Of a stretch of 40,713 bases of DNA, positions 9,654-18,130 are shown piece by piece; position 1 is the stretch's first letter; each line of letters opens with the position of its first letter. Origin of the DNA: Lysobacterales bacterium (lineage in GTDB: Bacteria > Pseudomonadota > Gammaproteobacteria > Xanthomonadales > Xanthomonadaceae); contig JAEKKW010000058.1 of assembly GCA_019510195.1 (NCBI GenBank), positions 1 to 40,713 on the forward strand, given 5' to 3'. A program made the position numbers and the translations under genes. The notes under the pieces were generated by a model. The model saw only the letters and a program-made list of their open reading frames with translations. It searched no databases and was not told the DNA's origin.

Positions 9654-9979
9654 GTGCACGCAACTCGCACGCGCTGGCTTGGCGGGAGGCCAGTTCCGGT
9701 GCGCGCGTGTTGTGGCTTCTTGGAGGCTTGAAAGTATCCACCGGCGACGCCGTGCGGTTCGTCCGCAGTGGCCGACCATACGAGGCATGGGTGAGGAAGC
9801 GCCGCTTACGCGGCATGCCGCGTGGCGATTCCGAACGCCACGAGCGCAAGCGAGTGGCCGGCCCCGCGCAGCGGGCCGAGTCGAGCCTCCATGGATGGAT
9901 TCACGGCGTGTCGGCCACTGCGGATAACCGCCAAAGGCGCACAGCCGGGCGATTGGCTTTCAGCCAGCGCGGGCGATGC
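9654..9979. other. Non-coding stretch with inverted repeats between convergent genes
   Basis: No gene is seen between the glycosyltransferase and bioC, which converge here. The stretch contains the inverted repeat listed at 9754-9931, a perfect 16-bp palindrome at 9808-9823 (ACGCGGCATGCCGCGT), a GC hairpin around 9860-9878, and a small hairpin TGGCT/AGCCA near 9955-9967 close to the bioC stop. The dense secondary structure suggests a palindromic dispersed repeat rather than simple terminators. Confidence 0.5.
9754..9931. repeat. Inverted-repeat-bounded element, about 178 bp
   Basis: Bases 9754-9776 and 9910-9931 are inverted copies differing only at a two-base/one-base spot (CG against A on the same strand). 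The right copy contains CACTGCGGATAA, which occurs again at 6490-6501. Inside lies a 16-bp palindrome at 9808-9823. No open frame is inside. It may be a MITE- or REP-like repeat; no target-site duplication was identified. Confidence 0.45.
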
Positions 9980-10876
9980 TTACCGCCGCCGGATCGGAAT
10001 GCGATCGAGCGGCACCGACGCGAGCTCGCCACCGGAAACACGGATCGGCGTACCGGGCTCGGGTCCCCACGCCTGGGCGTAGATCGCTTCCCACGTCAGC
10101 GGGAAACGACCTGCCCTGTCACGCGGATAGGCGGCATCGGCGGCAGCGAACCGCGCGCGCCCGCTCAGGCTGTGGCGACGCGCGTGCAGTGCATTGGTCG
10201 CGCCCATCGCCTTGAGTCCGCGCAACACGCTGGCGAAATCCGGCAGCGTTTCCACCAGCAGGTCACGATCGAGCACCGGCTCGCGGAATCCGGCGGCGAC
10301 CAGGGCATCGCCGAATCCGGCGATATCGACGAACGGACTGACGTGCGGCACTGCATCGGCCGACGCGAAGGCTTCGCGAAGTTCGTACAGGGTATCGATG
10401 CCGAAAGTCGTGCACAGCAGCAGGCCGCCCGGCTTCAACACACGGCGGAATCCGGCGAAGGCGGCGGGGAGATCGTCGATCCACTGCAAGGCGAGATTGC
10501 AGAACAGCACGTCGACGCTGGCATCGGCCAGCGGCAATCCGCGCAGGTCGGCGCAGACGCGATCGACCGACCTGCGACGCAACCACTGGCCACGCGTGTT
10601 GGCGGAGGCGATGCGCAGCATCGGCAAGGCGGCATCGATCGCGAACACGCGCGCATCGGGCAACTGCTTGCGGAACCACGCTGCCGCGTGCGCGGGACCG
10701 CAACCGAGATCGACCACGACCTGCGGCCTGTTGTCGCCATGGCGGATGGCGTAGTGCTCGAACGATTCCAGCAATCGCGATTCGATCTCGCGCTGCAGGG
10801 CCGATGCATCTTCGTAACCGCGGGCGGCACGGCCGAAGGCATGGCGCACCTGGCGCGCATCGAAAATCTCACTCAT
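9980..10876 (-). CDS. bioC: Malonyl-ACP O-methyltransferase BioC
   Basis: SAM-dependent methyltransferase that methylates malonyl-ACP to start pimeloyl-ACP synthesis for biotin; cytoplasmic. The 298-residue protein opens with FDARQVRHAFGRAARGYEDASALQ, typical of BioC (the RxFxRAAxxYE pattern), followed by SAM motif I VVVDLGCGP (53-61), the FCNLALQWIDD motif near 150-165 and the LKPGGLLLCTTFG post-motif. Its start overlaps the bioH stop by 4 bp (ATGA). It is the last gene of bioB-bioF-bioH-bioC, and its product, after two rounds of fatty acid elongation, is the ester that BioH cleaves. bioA and bioD are not in the window. Confidence 0.95.
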   Translation of the reverse strand: MSEIFDARQVRHAFGRAARGYEDASALQREIESRLLESFEHYAIRHGDNRPQVVVDLGCGPAHAAAWFRKQLPDARVFAIDAALPMLRIASANTRGQWLRRRSVDRVCADLRGLPLADASVDVLFCNLALQWIDDLPAAFAGFRRVLKPGGLLLCTTFGIDTLYELREAFASADAVPHVSPFVDIAGFGDALVAAGFREPVLDRDLLVETLPDFASVLRGLKAMGATNALHARRHSLSGRARFAAADAAYPRDRAGRFPLTWEAIYAQAWGPEPGTPIRVSGGELASVPLDRIPIRRR

Positions 10877-11637
10877 TGCAACAGTCGCCCGAGTGCAGCG
10901 GCAACGACTTCGGCGTGAGTGAGGAAGGGCGCGTGGCCGGCATGATCGACCACATCGATCACGGCATCGGGCGTCAGTTCGACTGCCACTTGCATCGCGC
11001 GCGGATCGACCAGGCGATCACGCCGTCCGCCGATCCACAGGCTCGGCAACGCAAGCGCCGGAAGACCCGGGCGCAGGTCGCTGGTTTCCAGCAGTTCCAA
11101 TCCATCGGCGAGCACCGAGGTCGCCGGTTCGCCGCGCACGAACAGTTCATCGCGGAGATGGCGCAGCTCTTCCTTCGCATGATCGGAGCCGAAGGCTTCC
11201 AGCGCGAGGAAACGATCGAGCGTGCCGCGCCAGTCGCTGCGCAGGCCTCCGGCGAAATCGCGGAAGGTCTCCGGGGCCATGCCCCAGCGCCAGTCGTCCT
11301 TGCGCACGAAGCACGGCGTCGCGCACAGCATCGCCAGCGCACGCATCGACCCCGCACCGTATTGCGCGGCATGCAAGGCGACCAGTCCGCCCAGCGACCA
11401 GCCGCACCACACCGCGCCTTGCGGCACCTGTGCGGCGATCGCGAGGGCGCAGGCATCGAGCCGCAACGGCACGCCGCTGTCGCGCGATCCGCCGTGCCCG
11501 GGCAGATCGACCACATGCAGCGTGCAGCGATCGCGCATGCATTCGACCAGTGGCGCGAACACGCCGCCGTGCATCGCCCAGCCGTGCAGCAGGACCAGGT
11601 CGGGTCCGCTGCCGATGCGTTCGATGTGCAGGCTCAT
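10873..11637 (-). CDS. bioH: Pimeloyl-ACP methyl ester carboxylesterase BioH
   Basis: Alpha/beta hydrolase that removes the methyl group from pimeloyl-ACP methyl ester and so ends the elongation phase of biotin-precursor synthesis. The 254-residue product starts at 11637 ([20 protein letters not shown]). The HGW oxyanion motif is at 18-20, the nucleophile elbow GWSLGG has Ser81, an Asp lies in GRRDRLVD and the His in DHAGHAPF near the C-terminus, completing the triad. The frame stays open upstream inside bioF, but the ATG at 11637 overlaps the bioF stop by 4 bp and fits the family length (E. coli 256). Coupled to bioF upstream and bioC downstream by ATGA overlaps. Confidence 0.95.
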   Translation of the reverse strand: MSLHIERIGSGPDLVLLHGWAMHGGVFAPLVECMRDRCTLHVVDLPGHGGSRDSGVPLRLDACALAIAAQVPQGAVWCGWSLGGLVALHAAQYGAGSMRALAMLCATPCFVRKDDWRWGMAPETFRDFAGGLRSDWRGTLDRFLALEAFGSDHAKEELRHLRDELFVRGEPATSVLADGLELLETSDLRPGLPALALPSLWIGGRRDRLVDPRAMQVAVELTPDAVIDVVDHAGHAPFLTHAEVVAAALGRLLQ

Positions 11638-12818
11638 CGCGCCGGCAGGTTGTCGCGCGCGCGCGCCAGTGCCTGCACCAATGCATTGACCTCGGCATTG
11701 CTGTGCAGCGCGGAGAGCGTGACGCGCAATCGCGACCCGCTGTCTGGGACCGTCGGTGGACGGATCGCCGCGACCCAAAAGCCTTCTTCTTCCAGCTCCG
11801 CCGACATCGCCAGTGCGCTTCGTTCGTCGCCGCACGGCACCGGCTGGATCGGCGTTGCGCTCTCGGGCAAATCGAAGCCCAGTTGCTGCATCTTTTCGCG
11901 GAAGCGCGCGATCAACGATTGCAGGCGCTCGCGGCGCCAGTGGTCGCTGCGCGCCATCTTCACCGCCTGCAGCGATGCCACCGCCAACGCCGGCGGCGGC
12001 GCAGTGGAATAGACGAACCCGCGCGCGGCCTGCACGAGATGTTCGATCAGGCCGGCATCGCCGACCACCACCGCGCCGTATCCACCCAGGGCCTTGCCGA
12101 GCGTGACCAGTTGCAGCGGCACTTCGGCCGGACCGAGTTTGGCGGCGGCAACACAACCGCGGCCTTCATCGCCAACCACGCCGATCCCGTGGGCATCATC
12201 GACATAAAAAGTGGCGTGCTGCACGCGCGAGACCAGTGCCAACTGTTTCAGCGGCGCGATGTCGCCATCCATGCTGAAGACACCATCGGTGGCGACCATC
12301 GCCGCGCCATCGACACTGGAACGCAGTTGCCGCAACGCGCCTTCGGCATCGCCATGCGGATAACGCCGCAGCATCGCCCCCGACAGGCGCGCGCCATCGA
12401 TCAGGCTGGCGTGGTCGAGGCGATCCTGCACGCAGAGATCGCCTTCGCCGAGGAAGGCCTGCAGCACCGCGAGATTCGCCACGTAACCACTGTCGAACAA
12501 CAGTGCACGCGGATAGTCCAGCCATTCGGCGATCGCGCGCTCCAGTGCCACGTGCGCGGCATGGCGCCCGCACACCAATGGCGAGCCGGTGCTGCCGTAG
12601 CCATTGCGCGCGGCGCCATCCTGCAATGCCGAGTTGATCGAGAAGTGCTGCGACAGCCCGAGATAATCGTTGCCGCAGAAATTCACCAGCCAGCGACCGT
12701 CGACTTCGCACGAACTGCCATTGCGCCCGGTCACCGTGCGCAGGCGACGAACGCGGTGCGCCGCTTCCTGTTGCGCACGCTGTTCGGCGGCGCGCGTGCG
12801 GATCGAGGGCCGCGCCAT
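11634..12818 (-). CDS. bioF: 8-amino-7-oxononanoate synthase BioF
   Basis: PLP-dependent enzyme that condenses pimeloyl-ACP with L-alanine to 8-amino-7-oxononanoate, releasing CO2. The 394-residue product starts at 12818 ([13 protein letters not shown]), one base after the bioB stop; the open frame upstream of that lies inside bioB and is not homologous. The conserved [29 protein letters not shown] and TLGKALGG motifs are present, with PLP lysine Lys242 in the last. Length matches the family (about 385-395). It is followed by bioH with a 4-bp overlap. Confidence 0.96.
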   Translation of the reverse strand: MARPSIRTRAAEQRAQQEAAHRVRRLRTVTGRNGSSCEVDGRWLVNFCGNDYLGLSQHFSINSALQDGAARNGYGSTGSPLVCGRHAAHVALERAIAEWLDYPRALLFDSGYVANLAVLQAFLGEGDLCVQDRLDHASLIDGARLSGAMLRRYPHGDAEGALRQLRSSVDGAAMVATDGVFSMDGDIAPLKQLALVSRVQHATFYVDDAHGIGVVGDEGRGCVAAAKLGPAEVPLQLVTLGKALGGYGAVVVGDAGLIEHLVQAARGFVYSTAPPPALAVASLQAVKMARSDHWRRERLQSLIARFREKMQQLGFDLPESATPIQPVPCGDERSALAMSAELEEEGFWVAAIRPPTVPDSGSRLRVTLSALHSNAEVNALVQALARARDNLPAR

Positions 12819-12819
12819 C

Positions 12820-13857
12820 TCAGGCCGCGTTCTGGATGGTGATGTCGGCGTGCACGGTGTCGCTGCACGAGGATGCTTCCGGCAACTGCATCGGACGCAG
12901 GCCGAGGCGCTCGAACAGCCTGGCGTCGTGATCGACATCGGGATTGCCGGTGGTCAGCAGTTTTTCGCCGTGGAAGATCGAATTGGCGCCGGCGAGGAAG
13001 CACAGTGCCTGCAACTCGTCGCCCATGGTTTCGCGACCGGCCGACAACCGCACCATCGACTTCGGCATGATGATGCGCGCGACAGCGATCGTGCGCACGA
13101 ATTCGAAGGAATCGAGTTCGGCCACGGTGTTCTTCTCGGCCAGCGGCGTGCCGGCGACCTGCACCAGGCGGTTGATGGGCACCGAATCCGGATGCGCCGG
13201 CAGGTTGGCCAGCGTGCGCAGCAGTCCGGCGCGTTGCGCGCGCGATTCGCCCATGCCGACGATGCCGCCGCAGCAGGTCTTCATGCCGGCGTCGCGCACA
13301 TGCGTCAGCGTGTCGAGGCGATCCTGGTAGTCACGCGTGGTGATGACATCGCCATAGAAATCCGGTGCGGTGTCGAGGTTGTGGTTGTAGTAGTCGAGGC
13401 CGGCGCCCTTGAGCGCGTCCGCCTGCGACGCACTCAACATGCCGAGGGTGGCGCAGGTCTCGAGACCGAGTGCTTTCACGCCACGGATCATCTCGGCAAC
13501 CTTGGGGATGTCGCGATCCTTGGGCGAACGCCAGGCGGCGCCCATGCAGAAGCGCGAGGCACCGGCCGCCTTGGCCGCGCGCGCGCGTTCCAGCACGTCG
13601 TCGGCATCCATCAGCTTGGTCGCCTCGACCCCGGTGTGGTAGCGCTGCGCCTGCGGGCAATAGCTGCAATCCTCGGGGCAGCCACCCGTCTTCACCGACA
13701 GCAGCGTGCTGATCTGGACTTCCGACGGATCGAAATGTTGGCGATGCACGGTGGCCGCGCGCTGGACCAGTTCGGTGAATGGCAGGGCGAACAGGGCCTC
13801 GACCTCGGACTGGCTCCAGTCGTGGCGCAAAACGGGGACAGGTCCGACATCAGGCAT
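12820..13857 (-). CDS. bioB: Biotin synthase BioB
   Basis: Radical SAM enzyme that inserts sulfur into dethiobiotin to make biotin, using a 4Fe-4S cluster and a sacrificial 2Fe-2S cluster. The 345-residue product starts at 13857 ([15 protein letters not shown]). The radical-SAM motif CPEDCSYC gives Cys60, Cys64 and Cys67; YYNHNLDT, the [11 protein letters not shown] block and the [20 protein letters not shown] region follow as in the family. It is the first gene of the bio operon and is divergent from comF with 49 bp between starts, where the promoter must lie; no clear BirA palindrome was seen. Confidence 0.97.
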   Translation of the reverse strand: MPDVGPVPVLRHDWSQSEVEALFALPFTELVQRAATVHRQHFDPSEVQISTLLSVKTGGCPEDCSYCPQAQRYHTGVEATKLMDADDVLERARAAKAAGASRFCMGAAWRSPKDRDIPKVAEMIRGVKALGLETCATLGMLSASQADALKGAGLDYYNHNLDTAPDFYGDVITTRDYQDRLDTLTHVRDAGMKTCCGGIVGMGESRAQRAGLLRTLANLPAHPDSVPINRLVQVAGTPLAEKNTVAELDSFEFVRTIAVARIIMPKSMVRLSAGRETMGDELQALCFLAGANSIFHGEKLLTTGNPDVDHDARLFERLGLRPMQLPEASSCSDTVHADITIQNAA

Positions 13858-13906
13858 GGGGGTTTTCCGAGGGTGCGGGTGTTCCGGGCCTGCCAGTCTG
13901 GAAACC

Positions 13907-14662
13907 ATGTCCAGTGCTGTCAACCTGAACCCCGTCACGGAAGTTGACTGGCCCGCCCGCCGGGGCGGCTGGCGACGCGCGGTGGATGCCGCCATCGATG
14001 CCCTCTATCCCCGCCGCTGCCTGGCCTGCGACGGCGATGGCCAGCCCGGACTCGACCTCTGCCGATTGTGCGAAGCCGAACTGCCGTGGCTGCCGCCGGC
14101 CTGCCCGCGCTGCGCCTTGCCCTCGATGTTCGGCCTGCCGTGCGAACGCTGCAGCGGCCGGGCCTCGCCGATCCAGCGCACCCGCGCCACCTTCCTTTAC
14201 AACGCGCCGATCGACCGCCTGCTGCCGCGGCTCAAATTCCACGAGGACCTGTGCGCCGGACAGCTGGCGTCATCACTGATGTTGCGCGTGCTGCAACACG
14301 CCGATCGCCCCGATGCCATCGTCGCGATCCCGTTGCATCGCAAGCGCCTGCGCAAGCGCGGCTACAACCAGGCGCTCGAACTCGCCAAGCCGATCGCGCA
14401 GGCATTCGACCTGCCCTTGCGCGCTGACTTGCTGCACCGGCGCCAGCACACCACCGCGCAGTCGAGCCTCGACAAGGACGCGCGCGCGGTGAACATGCAG
14501 GATGTTTTCGTCGGATTGCGCGGGAAACGTGAAGTGCCGCGCCATGTCGCACTGATCGATGACGTGATGACCACCGGCGCCACCCTGGAAGCCGCCGCGA
14601 TCGCGCTCAAGGCGATCGGCGTGCAGCGCGTCGATGCGTGGGTGTGCGCGCGGGTGCCCTAG
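13907..14662 (+). CDS. comF: ComF family phosphoribosyltransferase-like protein
   Basis: ComF family protein, associated with DNA uptake in competent bacteria; the biochemical role is not settled. The 251-residue protein has an N-terminal zinc-binding region with four CxxC pairs (Cys38/41, 52/55, 66/69, 79/82) and a C-terminal type I phosphoribosyltransferase fold with the PRPP loop [13 protein letters not shown] near 220 and [11 protein letters not shown], typical for ComF. The start at 13907 (MSSAVNLNP) is preferred because the frame upstream lies inside bioB. It converges on ubiA with the two stop codons sharing four bases (14659-14662). Confidence 0.92.
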   Translation: MSSAVNLNPVTEVDWPARRGGWRRAVDAAIDALYPRRCLACDGDGQPGLDLCRLCEAELPWLPPACPRCALPSMFGLPCERCSGRASPIQRTRATFLYNAPIDRLLPRLKFHEDLCAGQLASSLMLRVLQHADRPDAIVAIPLHRKRLRKRGYNQALELAKPIAQAFDLPLRADLLHRRQHTTAQSSLDKDARAVNMQDVFVGLRGKREVPRHVALIDDVMTTGATLEAAAIALKAIGVQRVDAWVCARVP

Positions 14663-15573
14663 CCGCGCCAGAAATCCAGCGCGATGCCGGCGAAGATCAC
14701 CAATCCCGCCCAATTGTTGTGGCGGAACGCGCGGAAGCAGCCATCGCGATCGCGATCCTTCGCCATCACGAATTCCCACGCCACCAGCAGCGCGGCGGCC
14801 AGCAACCCGCCCCAGTACCACGCACCGCGATGGGCGTCATGGCCAACCAGCCACAGCGTCGCGAACATGCAGGCATACAACACGCCCTGCGCGACCAGGT
14901 CGGCATCGCCGAACAGGATCGCGGTGGATTTCGCGCCCATGCGGATGTCGTCGTCGCGATCGACCATCGCGTACCAGGTGTCGTAGGCGGTCGACCACAG
15001 GATGTTGGCGATGTAGAGCAGCCACGCCAGCTTCGGCACGCCGCCGGTGATCGCCGCGAAGGCCATCGGGATGCCCCAGCCGAAGGCCATGCCCAGATAT
15101 ACCTGCGGGAAGTAGGTGTAGCGCTTGAGATAGGGATAGCTCGCGGCCAACAGTACGCCGACCACGCTCATCATGATGGTCAGCCGGTTCTGCGTCAGCA
15201 CCAGCGCGAACGCCGCCAGCATCAGCACCGCGAACAGCACCAGCGCCTCGCGGCCACTGACTTCACCCGTCGCCAATGGTCGGCCGCGCGTGCGCTCGAC
15301 CGATCCATCCAGCCAGCGGTCGGCGTAATCGTTGATCACGCAACCGGCGCCGCGGGTCAGCCACACGCCGAGAGTGAATACGATCAGTGGCTTCCACGCC
15401 GGCATGCCGCTGGCCGCGAACCACAGGCCCCACCACGTCGGCCACAACAGCAGCAGCCAGCCGATCGGCTTGTCGGCGCGCATCAACCGCAGGTAGAGAC
15501 GCAGCTTGCGCCGCCACTCCGGTTCGCTCGGTTGCGTCCAAGCCTCGGGAATCTGCGGGGATGACATCTGCAT
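14659..15573 (-). CDS. ubiA: 4-hydroxybenzoate polyprenyltransferase UbiA
   Basis: Integral membrane prenyltransferase that attaches the octaprenyl tail to 4-hydroxybenzoate in ubiquinone synthesis. The 304-residue product (start 15573, [12 protein letters not shown]; 15567 is an alternative) has both aspartate-rich motifs that bind the Mg-diphosphate: NDYADRWLD at 81-89 and [12 protein letters not shown] at 198-209. Eight or nine hydrophobic segments are visible, for example [17 protein letters not shown]. Length is slightly above E. coli UbiA (290) owing to the hydrophilic N-terminus. No ubiC lies beside it. It is divergent from the GH20 gene with 65 bp between starts. Confidence 0.95.
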   Translation of the reverse strand: MQMSSPQIPEAWTQPSEPEWRRKLRLYLRLMRADKPIGWLLLLWPTWWGLWFAASGMPAWKPLIVFTLGVWLTRGAGCVINDYADRWLDGSVERTRGRPLATGEVSGREALVLFAVLMLAAFALVLTQNRLTIMMSVVGVLLAASYPYLKRYTYFPQVYLGMAFGWGIPMAFAAITGGVPKLAWLLYIANILWSTAYDTWYAMVDRDDDIRMGAKSTAILFGDADLVAQGVLYACMFATLWLVGHDAHRGAWYWGGLLAAALLVAWEFVMAKDRDRDGCFRAFRHNNWAGLVIFAGIALDFWRG

Positions 15574-15638
15574 AGCGTAGCAGCGCGGGTGACCCTTACA
15601 GTAGCGACTCACGCATCGCAGCCACGGGATCCCGCGAC

Positions 15639-17267
15639 ATGAGGTTCGACCGCCGCACGTTGTCCGCCGTCCTTCTTGCCGTCTGCGGCGCGGCGATCGC
15701 GATGCCTGTCTTCGCCGAAGAAGCATCGACCGCTCCGGCACCTGCGATCATCCCGCTGCCGGCGTCGCTGGAAATGGATGGCGGGTGTTTCCATCCCGGC
15801 AAGGTCGTGCATTTCGCGATCACCGGCAAGCTGACGGATCGTCGCGCCATCGCCAGCCTCGCCCATGAAGTCTTGCGTGATGCCTGGCATCACCCGGTCA
15901 CGATCGCATCCGCCAGGGAACGCGTCGATCTCCGTCTCGTGCTTGCCGCCGACGCCGGCGCCAATCCCGAGTCCTACACCTTGCGGATCGCGCGCGACGG
16001 CATCGTCATCCGCGCGGCCACCGAGACCGGCCTGTTCCATGGCCTGCAGACATTGCGCCAGATCGCCGCGCCCGGCAGCGACGCCGGCGCCGGCATCCCC
16101 GCGCTGCACATCAGTGACCAGCCGCGCTTCCGCTATCGCGGACTGATGCTGGATTCGGCCCGCCACATGCAACCGCTCGCGGCGATCAAGCAGCAGCTCG
16201 ACCTGATGGCGCGCTACAAGTTCAACACCTTCCACTGGCATCTCACCGACGATCAGGGTTGGCGCATCGAGATCAAGCGTTATCCGAAACTGGCGTCGAT
16301 CTCGTCGATGCGCAAGGAGACGGTGATCGGCAATCCCGACAACGGCGCAACCGCGCGCGACGGCATTCCCTATGGCGGTTACTACACGCAGGCGCAGGCA
16401 CGCGAGATCGTCGCCTACGCGCGGGCCCGCCATATCGACGTGATTCCGGAAATCGACATGCCGGGCCACATGGTCGCGGCGCTCGCGGCCTACCCGGAAC
16501 TCGCCTGCACGCCGGGCCCGTTCGATGTCTACACCACCTGGGGCGTGTCCGACGACATCCTGTGCCCAAGCCCCCAGACCTTCGCCTTCGTCGAAGGCGT
16601 GCTGGACGAAGTGATGGCGATCTTCCCCTCGCATTACATCCATGTAGGTGGCGACGAGGCGCCGACCACGCGCTGGATACAGAGCGCGCTGGCGCAGGAC
16701 ATCATCCGTCGCGAGGGATTGAAGGACGAACACGCCTTGCAAGGCTGGTTTTTGCGACGCGTCGAAGCCTTCGTGCGCGCGCATGGCCGCACGATCATCG
16801 GCTGGGATGAGATCCTCGAGGGCGGCGCATCGCCGACGGCGACGGTGATGTCGTGGCGCGGCATGCAGGGTGGCATCGATGCCGTACGGCTGGGCCACGA
16901 CGTGGTGATGTCGCCGACCAGCCACGCCTATCTCGACTACTGCCAGTCGAAAGCAAGGAGCGAACCGCCGTGCATCGGCAATGACCTGCCGCTGCGCAAG
17001 GTCTACGAATTCGAACCCGTTCCCGACGGACTCACGGCGGAACAATCCGCGCACATCCTCGGTGGCCAGGGCAATCTGTGGACCGAATACCTGAAGACGC
17101 CGCAGGACGTGCAATACATGCTGTTTCCGCGCAGCCTTGCCTTGGCGGAAGTGCTGTGGTCACCCAAGCAGGCGCGCGACTGGAATGGCTTCCTGCTGCG
17201 ATTGCCGGCGCAACTCGCGGAGCTCGATCGCCTGCATGTGAAGTATCGCCCGCTGGGCGCGCAGTGA
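15639..17267 (+). CDS. GH20 beta-N-acetylhexosaminidase
   Basis: Secreted or periplasmic exo-beta-N-acetylhexosaminidase, removing terminal GlcNAc or GalNAc from chitin oligomers or glycoconjugates by substrate-assisted catalysis. The 542-residue protein has a signal peptide (cleavage near AMPVFA/EE), a GH20b-type N-terminal domain (about 35-140), then the TIM barrel beginning with [12 protein letters not shown], and [27 protein letters not shown] and HVGGDEAP with the catalytic pair Asp339-Glu340; the GQGNLWTEY segment closes the active site. All key residues are present. It is monocistronic and lies 9 kb from the mannosidase locus, but the product could work with it on N-glycans by removing outer GlcNAc. 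Confidence 0.95.
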   Translation: MRFDRRTLSAVLLAVCGAAIAMPVFAEEASTAPAPAIIPLPASLEMDGGCFHPGKVVHFAITGKLTDRRAIASLAHEVLRDAWHHPVTIASARERVDLRLVLAADAGANPESYTLRIARDGIVIRAATETGLFHGLQTLRQIAAPGSDAGAGIPALHISDQPRFRYRGLMLDSARHMQPLAAIKQQLDLMARYKFNTFHWHLTDDQGWRIEIKRYPKLASISSMRKETVIGNPDNGATARDGIPYGGYYTQAQAREIVAYARARHIDVIPEIDMPGHMVAALAAYPELACTPGPFDVYTTWGVSDDILCPSPQTFAFVEGVLDEVMAIFPSHYIHVGGDEAPTTRWIQSALAQDIIRREGLKDEHALQGWFLRRVEAFVRAHGRTIIGWDEILEGGASPTATVMSWRGMQGGIDAVRLGHDVVMSPTSHAYLDYCQSKARSEPPCIGNDLPLRKVYEFEPVPDGLTAEQSAHILGGQGNLWTEYLKTPQDVQYMLFPRSLALAEVLWSPKQARDWNGFLLRLPAQLAELDRLHVKYRPLGAQ

Positions 17268-17276
17268 TGTTGCGGC

Positions 17277-17295
17277 GCCGGCGCTGCTCGCCGGC
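17277..17295 (+). terminator. Candidate hairpin downstream of the GH20 gene
   Basis: A perfect 7-bp GC stem (17277-17283 with 17289-17295, loop CTGCT) begins 10 bases after the GH20 stop codon. There is no T-run, so it may pause or end transcription only weakly. It is just upstream of the tRNA promoter. Confidence 0.35.
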
Positions 17296-17311
17296 CCGGC
17301 ACGCGACCGGC

Positions 17312-17317
17312 TACAAT
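17312..17317 (+). promoter_or_regulatory. Putative -10 box of the tRNA-Arg promoter
   Basis: TACAAT lies 28 bases before the tRNA 5' end and is followed by a GC-rich discriminator (GCCCGC), as is usual for growth-rate-controlled stable RNA promoters. No good -35 box is seen at 17 bp spacing. Confidence 0.45.
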
Positions 17318-17345
17318 GCCCGCTCCGCCGCGGCGGACACGGCAC

Positions 17346-17422
17346 GCGCCCGTAGCTCAGCCGGATAGAGTAGTGGCTTCCGAAGCCATTGGTCGGGGGT
17401 TCGAATCCCTCCGGGCGCGCCA
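17346..17422 (+). tRNA. tRNA-Arg, anticodon CCG
   Basis: The 77-base gene folds as a canonical cloverleaf. The acceptor stem GCGCCCG pairs with CGGGCGC, followed by discriminator G and an encoded CCA (17420-17422). The D arm is GCTC/GAGT. The anticodon stem GTGGC/GCCAT encloses the loop TTCCGAA with anticodon CCG, which reads CGG. The T arm is GGGGG/CCCTC with loop TTCGAAT. The 3' end abuts the kdpE stop codon at 17423 on the opposite strand, so the primary transcript must run antisense into kdpE or be trimmed there. Confidence 0.97.
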
Positions 17423-18130
17423 TCACCCTCGCCTGAAGCGCAATCCCACGCCCGGTTCGGTGACGATCCAGCGCGGCGATGCGGGATCGTCACCAAGCTT
17501 GTGACGCAACTTGGCCAGCAGGATCCGCAGGTAATGGGTGTCCTCTGCATGGGTCGGCCCCCAAACCTCGCGCAACAATTGCGGTTGGGTGACGACGCGA
17601 TCGACGTGTCGCACCAGCAACGCGAGCAATGCGTATTCCTTGCGCGTGAGCGCCAACGGTTGGCCATCGAGCGCGACTTCCCGCCGCGCCAGGTCGATGC
17701 GCAGCCGACCGTCGTCGTAGACCGGAGGTTCGGCTGTCGTCGACGGCACGATGGCGTCGCGCAACAACGCGCGCACGCGCGCCATCAGTTCGGGAACGCC
17801 GAACGGCTTGGTCACGTAATCATTGGCCCCGGCATCCAGCGCGCGGACCTTGCCGCCTTCGTCGGCCCGCACCGACAACATCAACACCGGCACGCTCGAC
17901 CATTCGCGCAATGCACGCAGCACGTCGTGGCCATCCATGTCGGGCAAGCCAAGATCGAGGATGACGAGATCGGCGCCACGGGTCGCAAGCGCATCGAGTC
18001 CGCTGCGCCCGTCTTCCGCCAGCAACACGGCGTATCCCTGTGCACGCAGGCTGATGTCGAGGAACTTGCGGATCTGCGGTTCATCATCGATGACGAGCAC
18101 GCGGATCGCCTGTCCGGTCACGGTGTTCAC
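17423..18130 (-). CDS. kdpE: KdpE response regulator
   Basis: OmpR/PhoB-type response regulator that activates the kdp potassium-transport operon after phosphorylation by KdpD. In 235 residues: receiver domain with acidic pocket Asp15-Asp16, phospho-acceptor Asp59 (VILDLGLPD), Thr/Ser switch and Lys108 (VTKPFG), then a winged-helix DNA-binding domain with LTRKEYALLALLVRH and the characteristic HYLRILLAKLRHKLGDDP. The start overlaps the kdpD stop by 4 bp (ATGA). It is the last gene of the operon; its stop abuts tRNA-Arg on the other strand, leaving no room for a terminator. Confidence 0.96.
   Translation of the reverse strand: MNTVTGQAIRVLVIDDEPQIRKFLDISLRAQGYAVLLAEDGRSGLDALATRGADLVILDLGLPDMDGHDVLRALREWSSVPVLMLSVRADEGGKVRALDAGANDYVTKPFGVPELMARVRALLRDAIVPSTTAEPPVYDDGRLRIDLARREVALDGQPLALTRKEYALLALLVRHVDRVVTQPQLLREVWGPTHAEDTHYLRILLAKLRHKLGDDPASPRWIVTEPGVGLRFRRG

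Noticed and set aside
7518-9788. Minus-strand open frame of about 750 codons opposite the PLP enzyme and glycosyltransferase
   Set aside because: Composition is His/Arg/Gln-rich with no motifs; the plus strand carries two well-supported genes.
13858-13906. BirA operator between bioB and comF
   Set aside because: No pair of inverted half-sites resembling the E. coli BirA box (TTGTAAACC type) is present in the 49-bp gap.
17346-17422. tRNA-Arg as an integration site of a mobile element
   Set aside because: No integrase, no direct repeat of the tRNA 3' end and only ordinary kdp genes follow.
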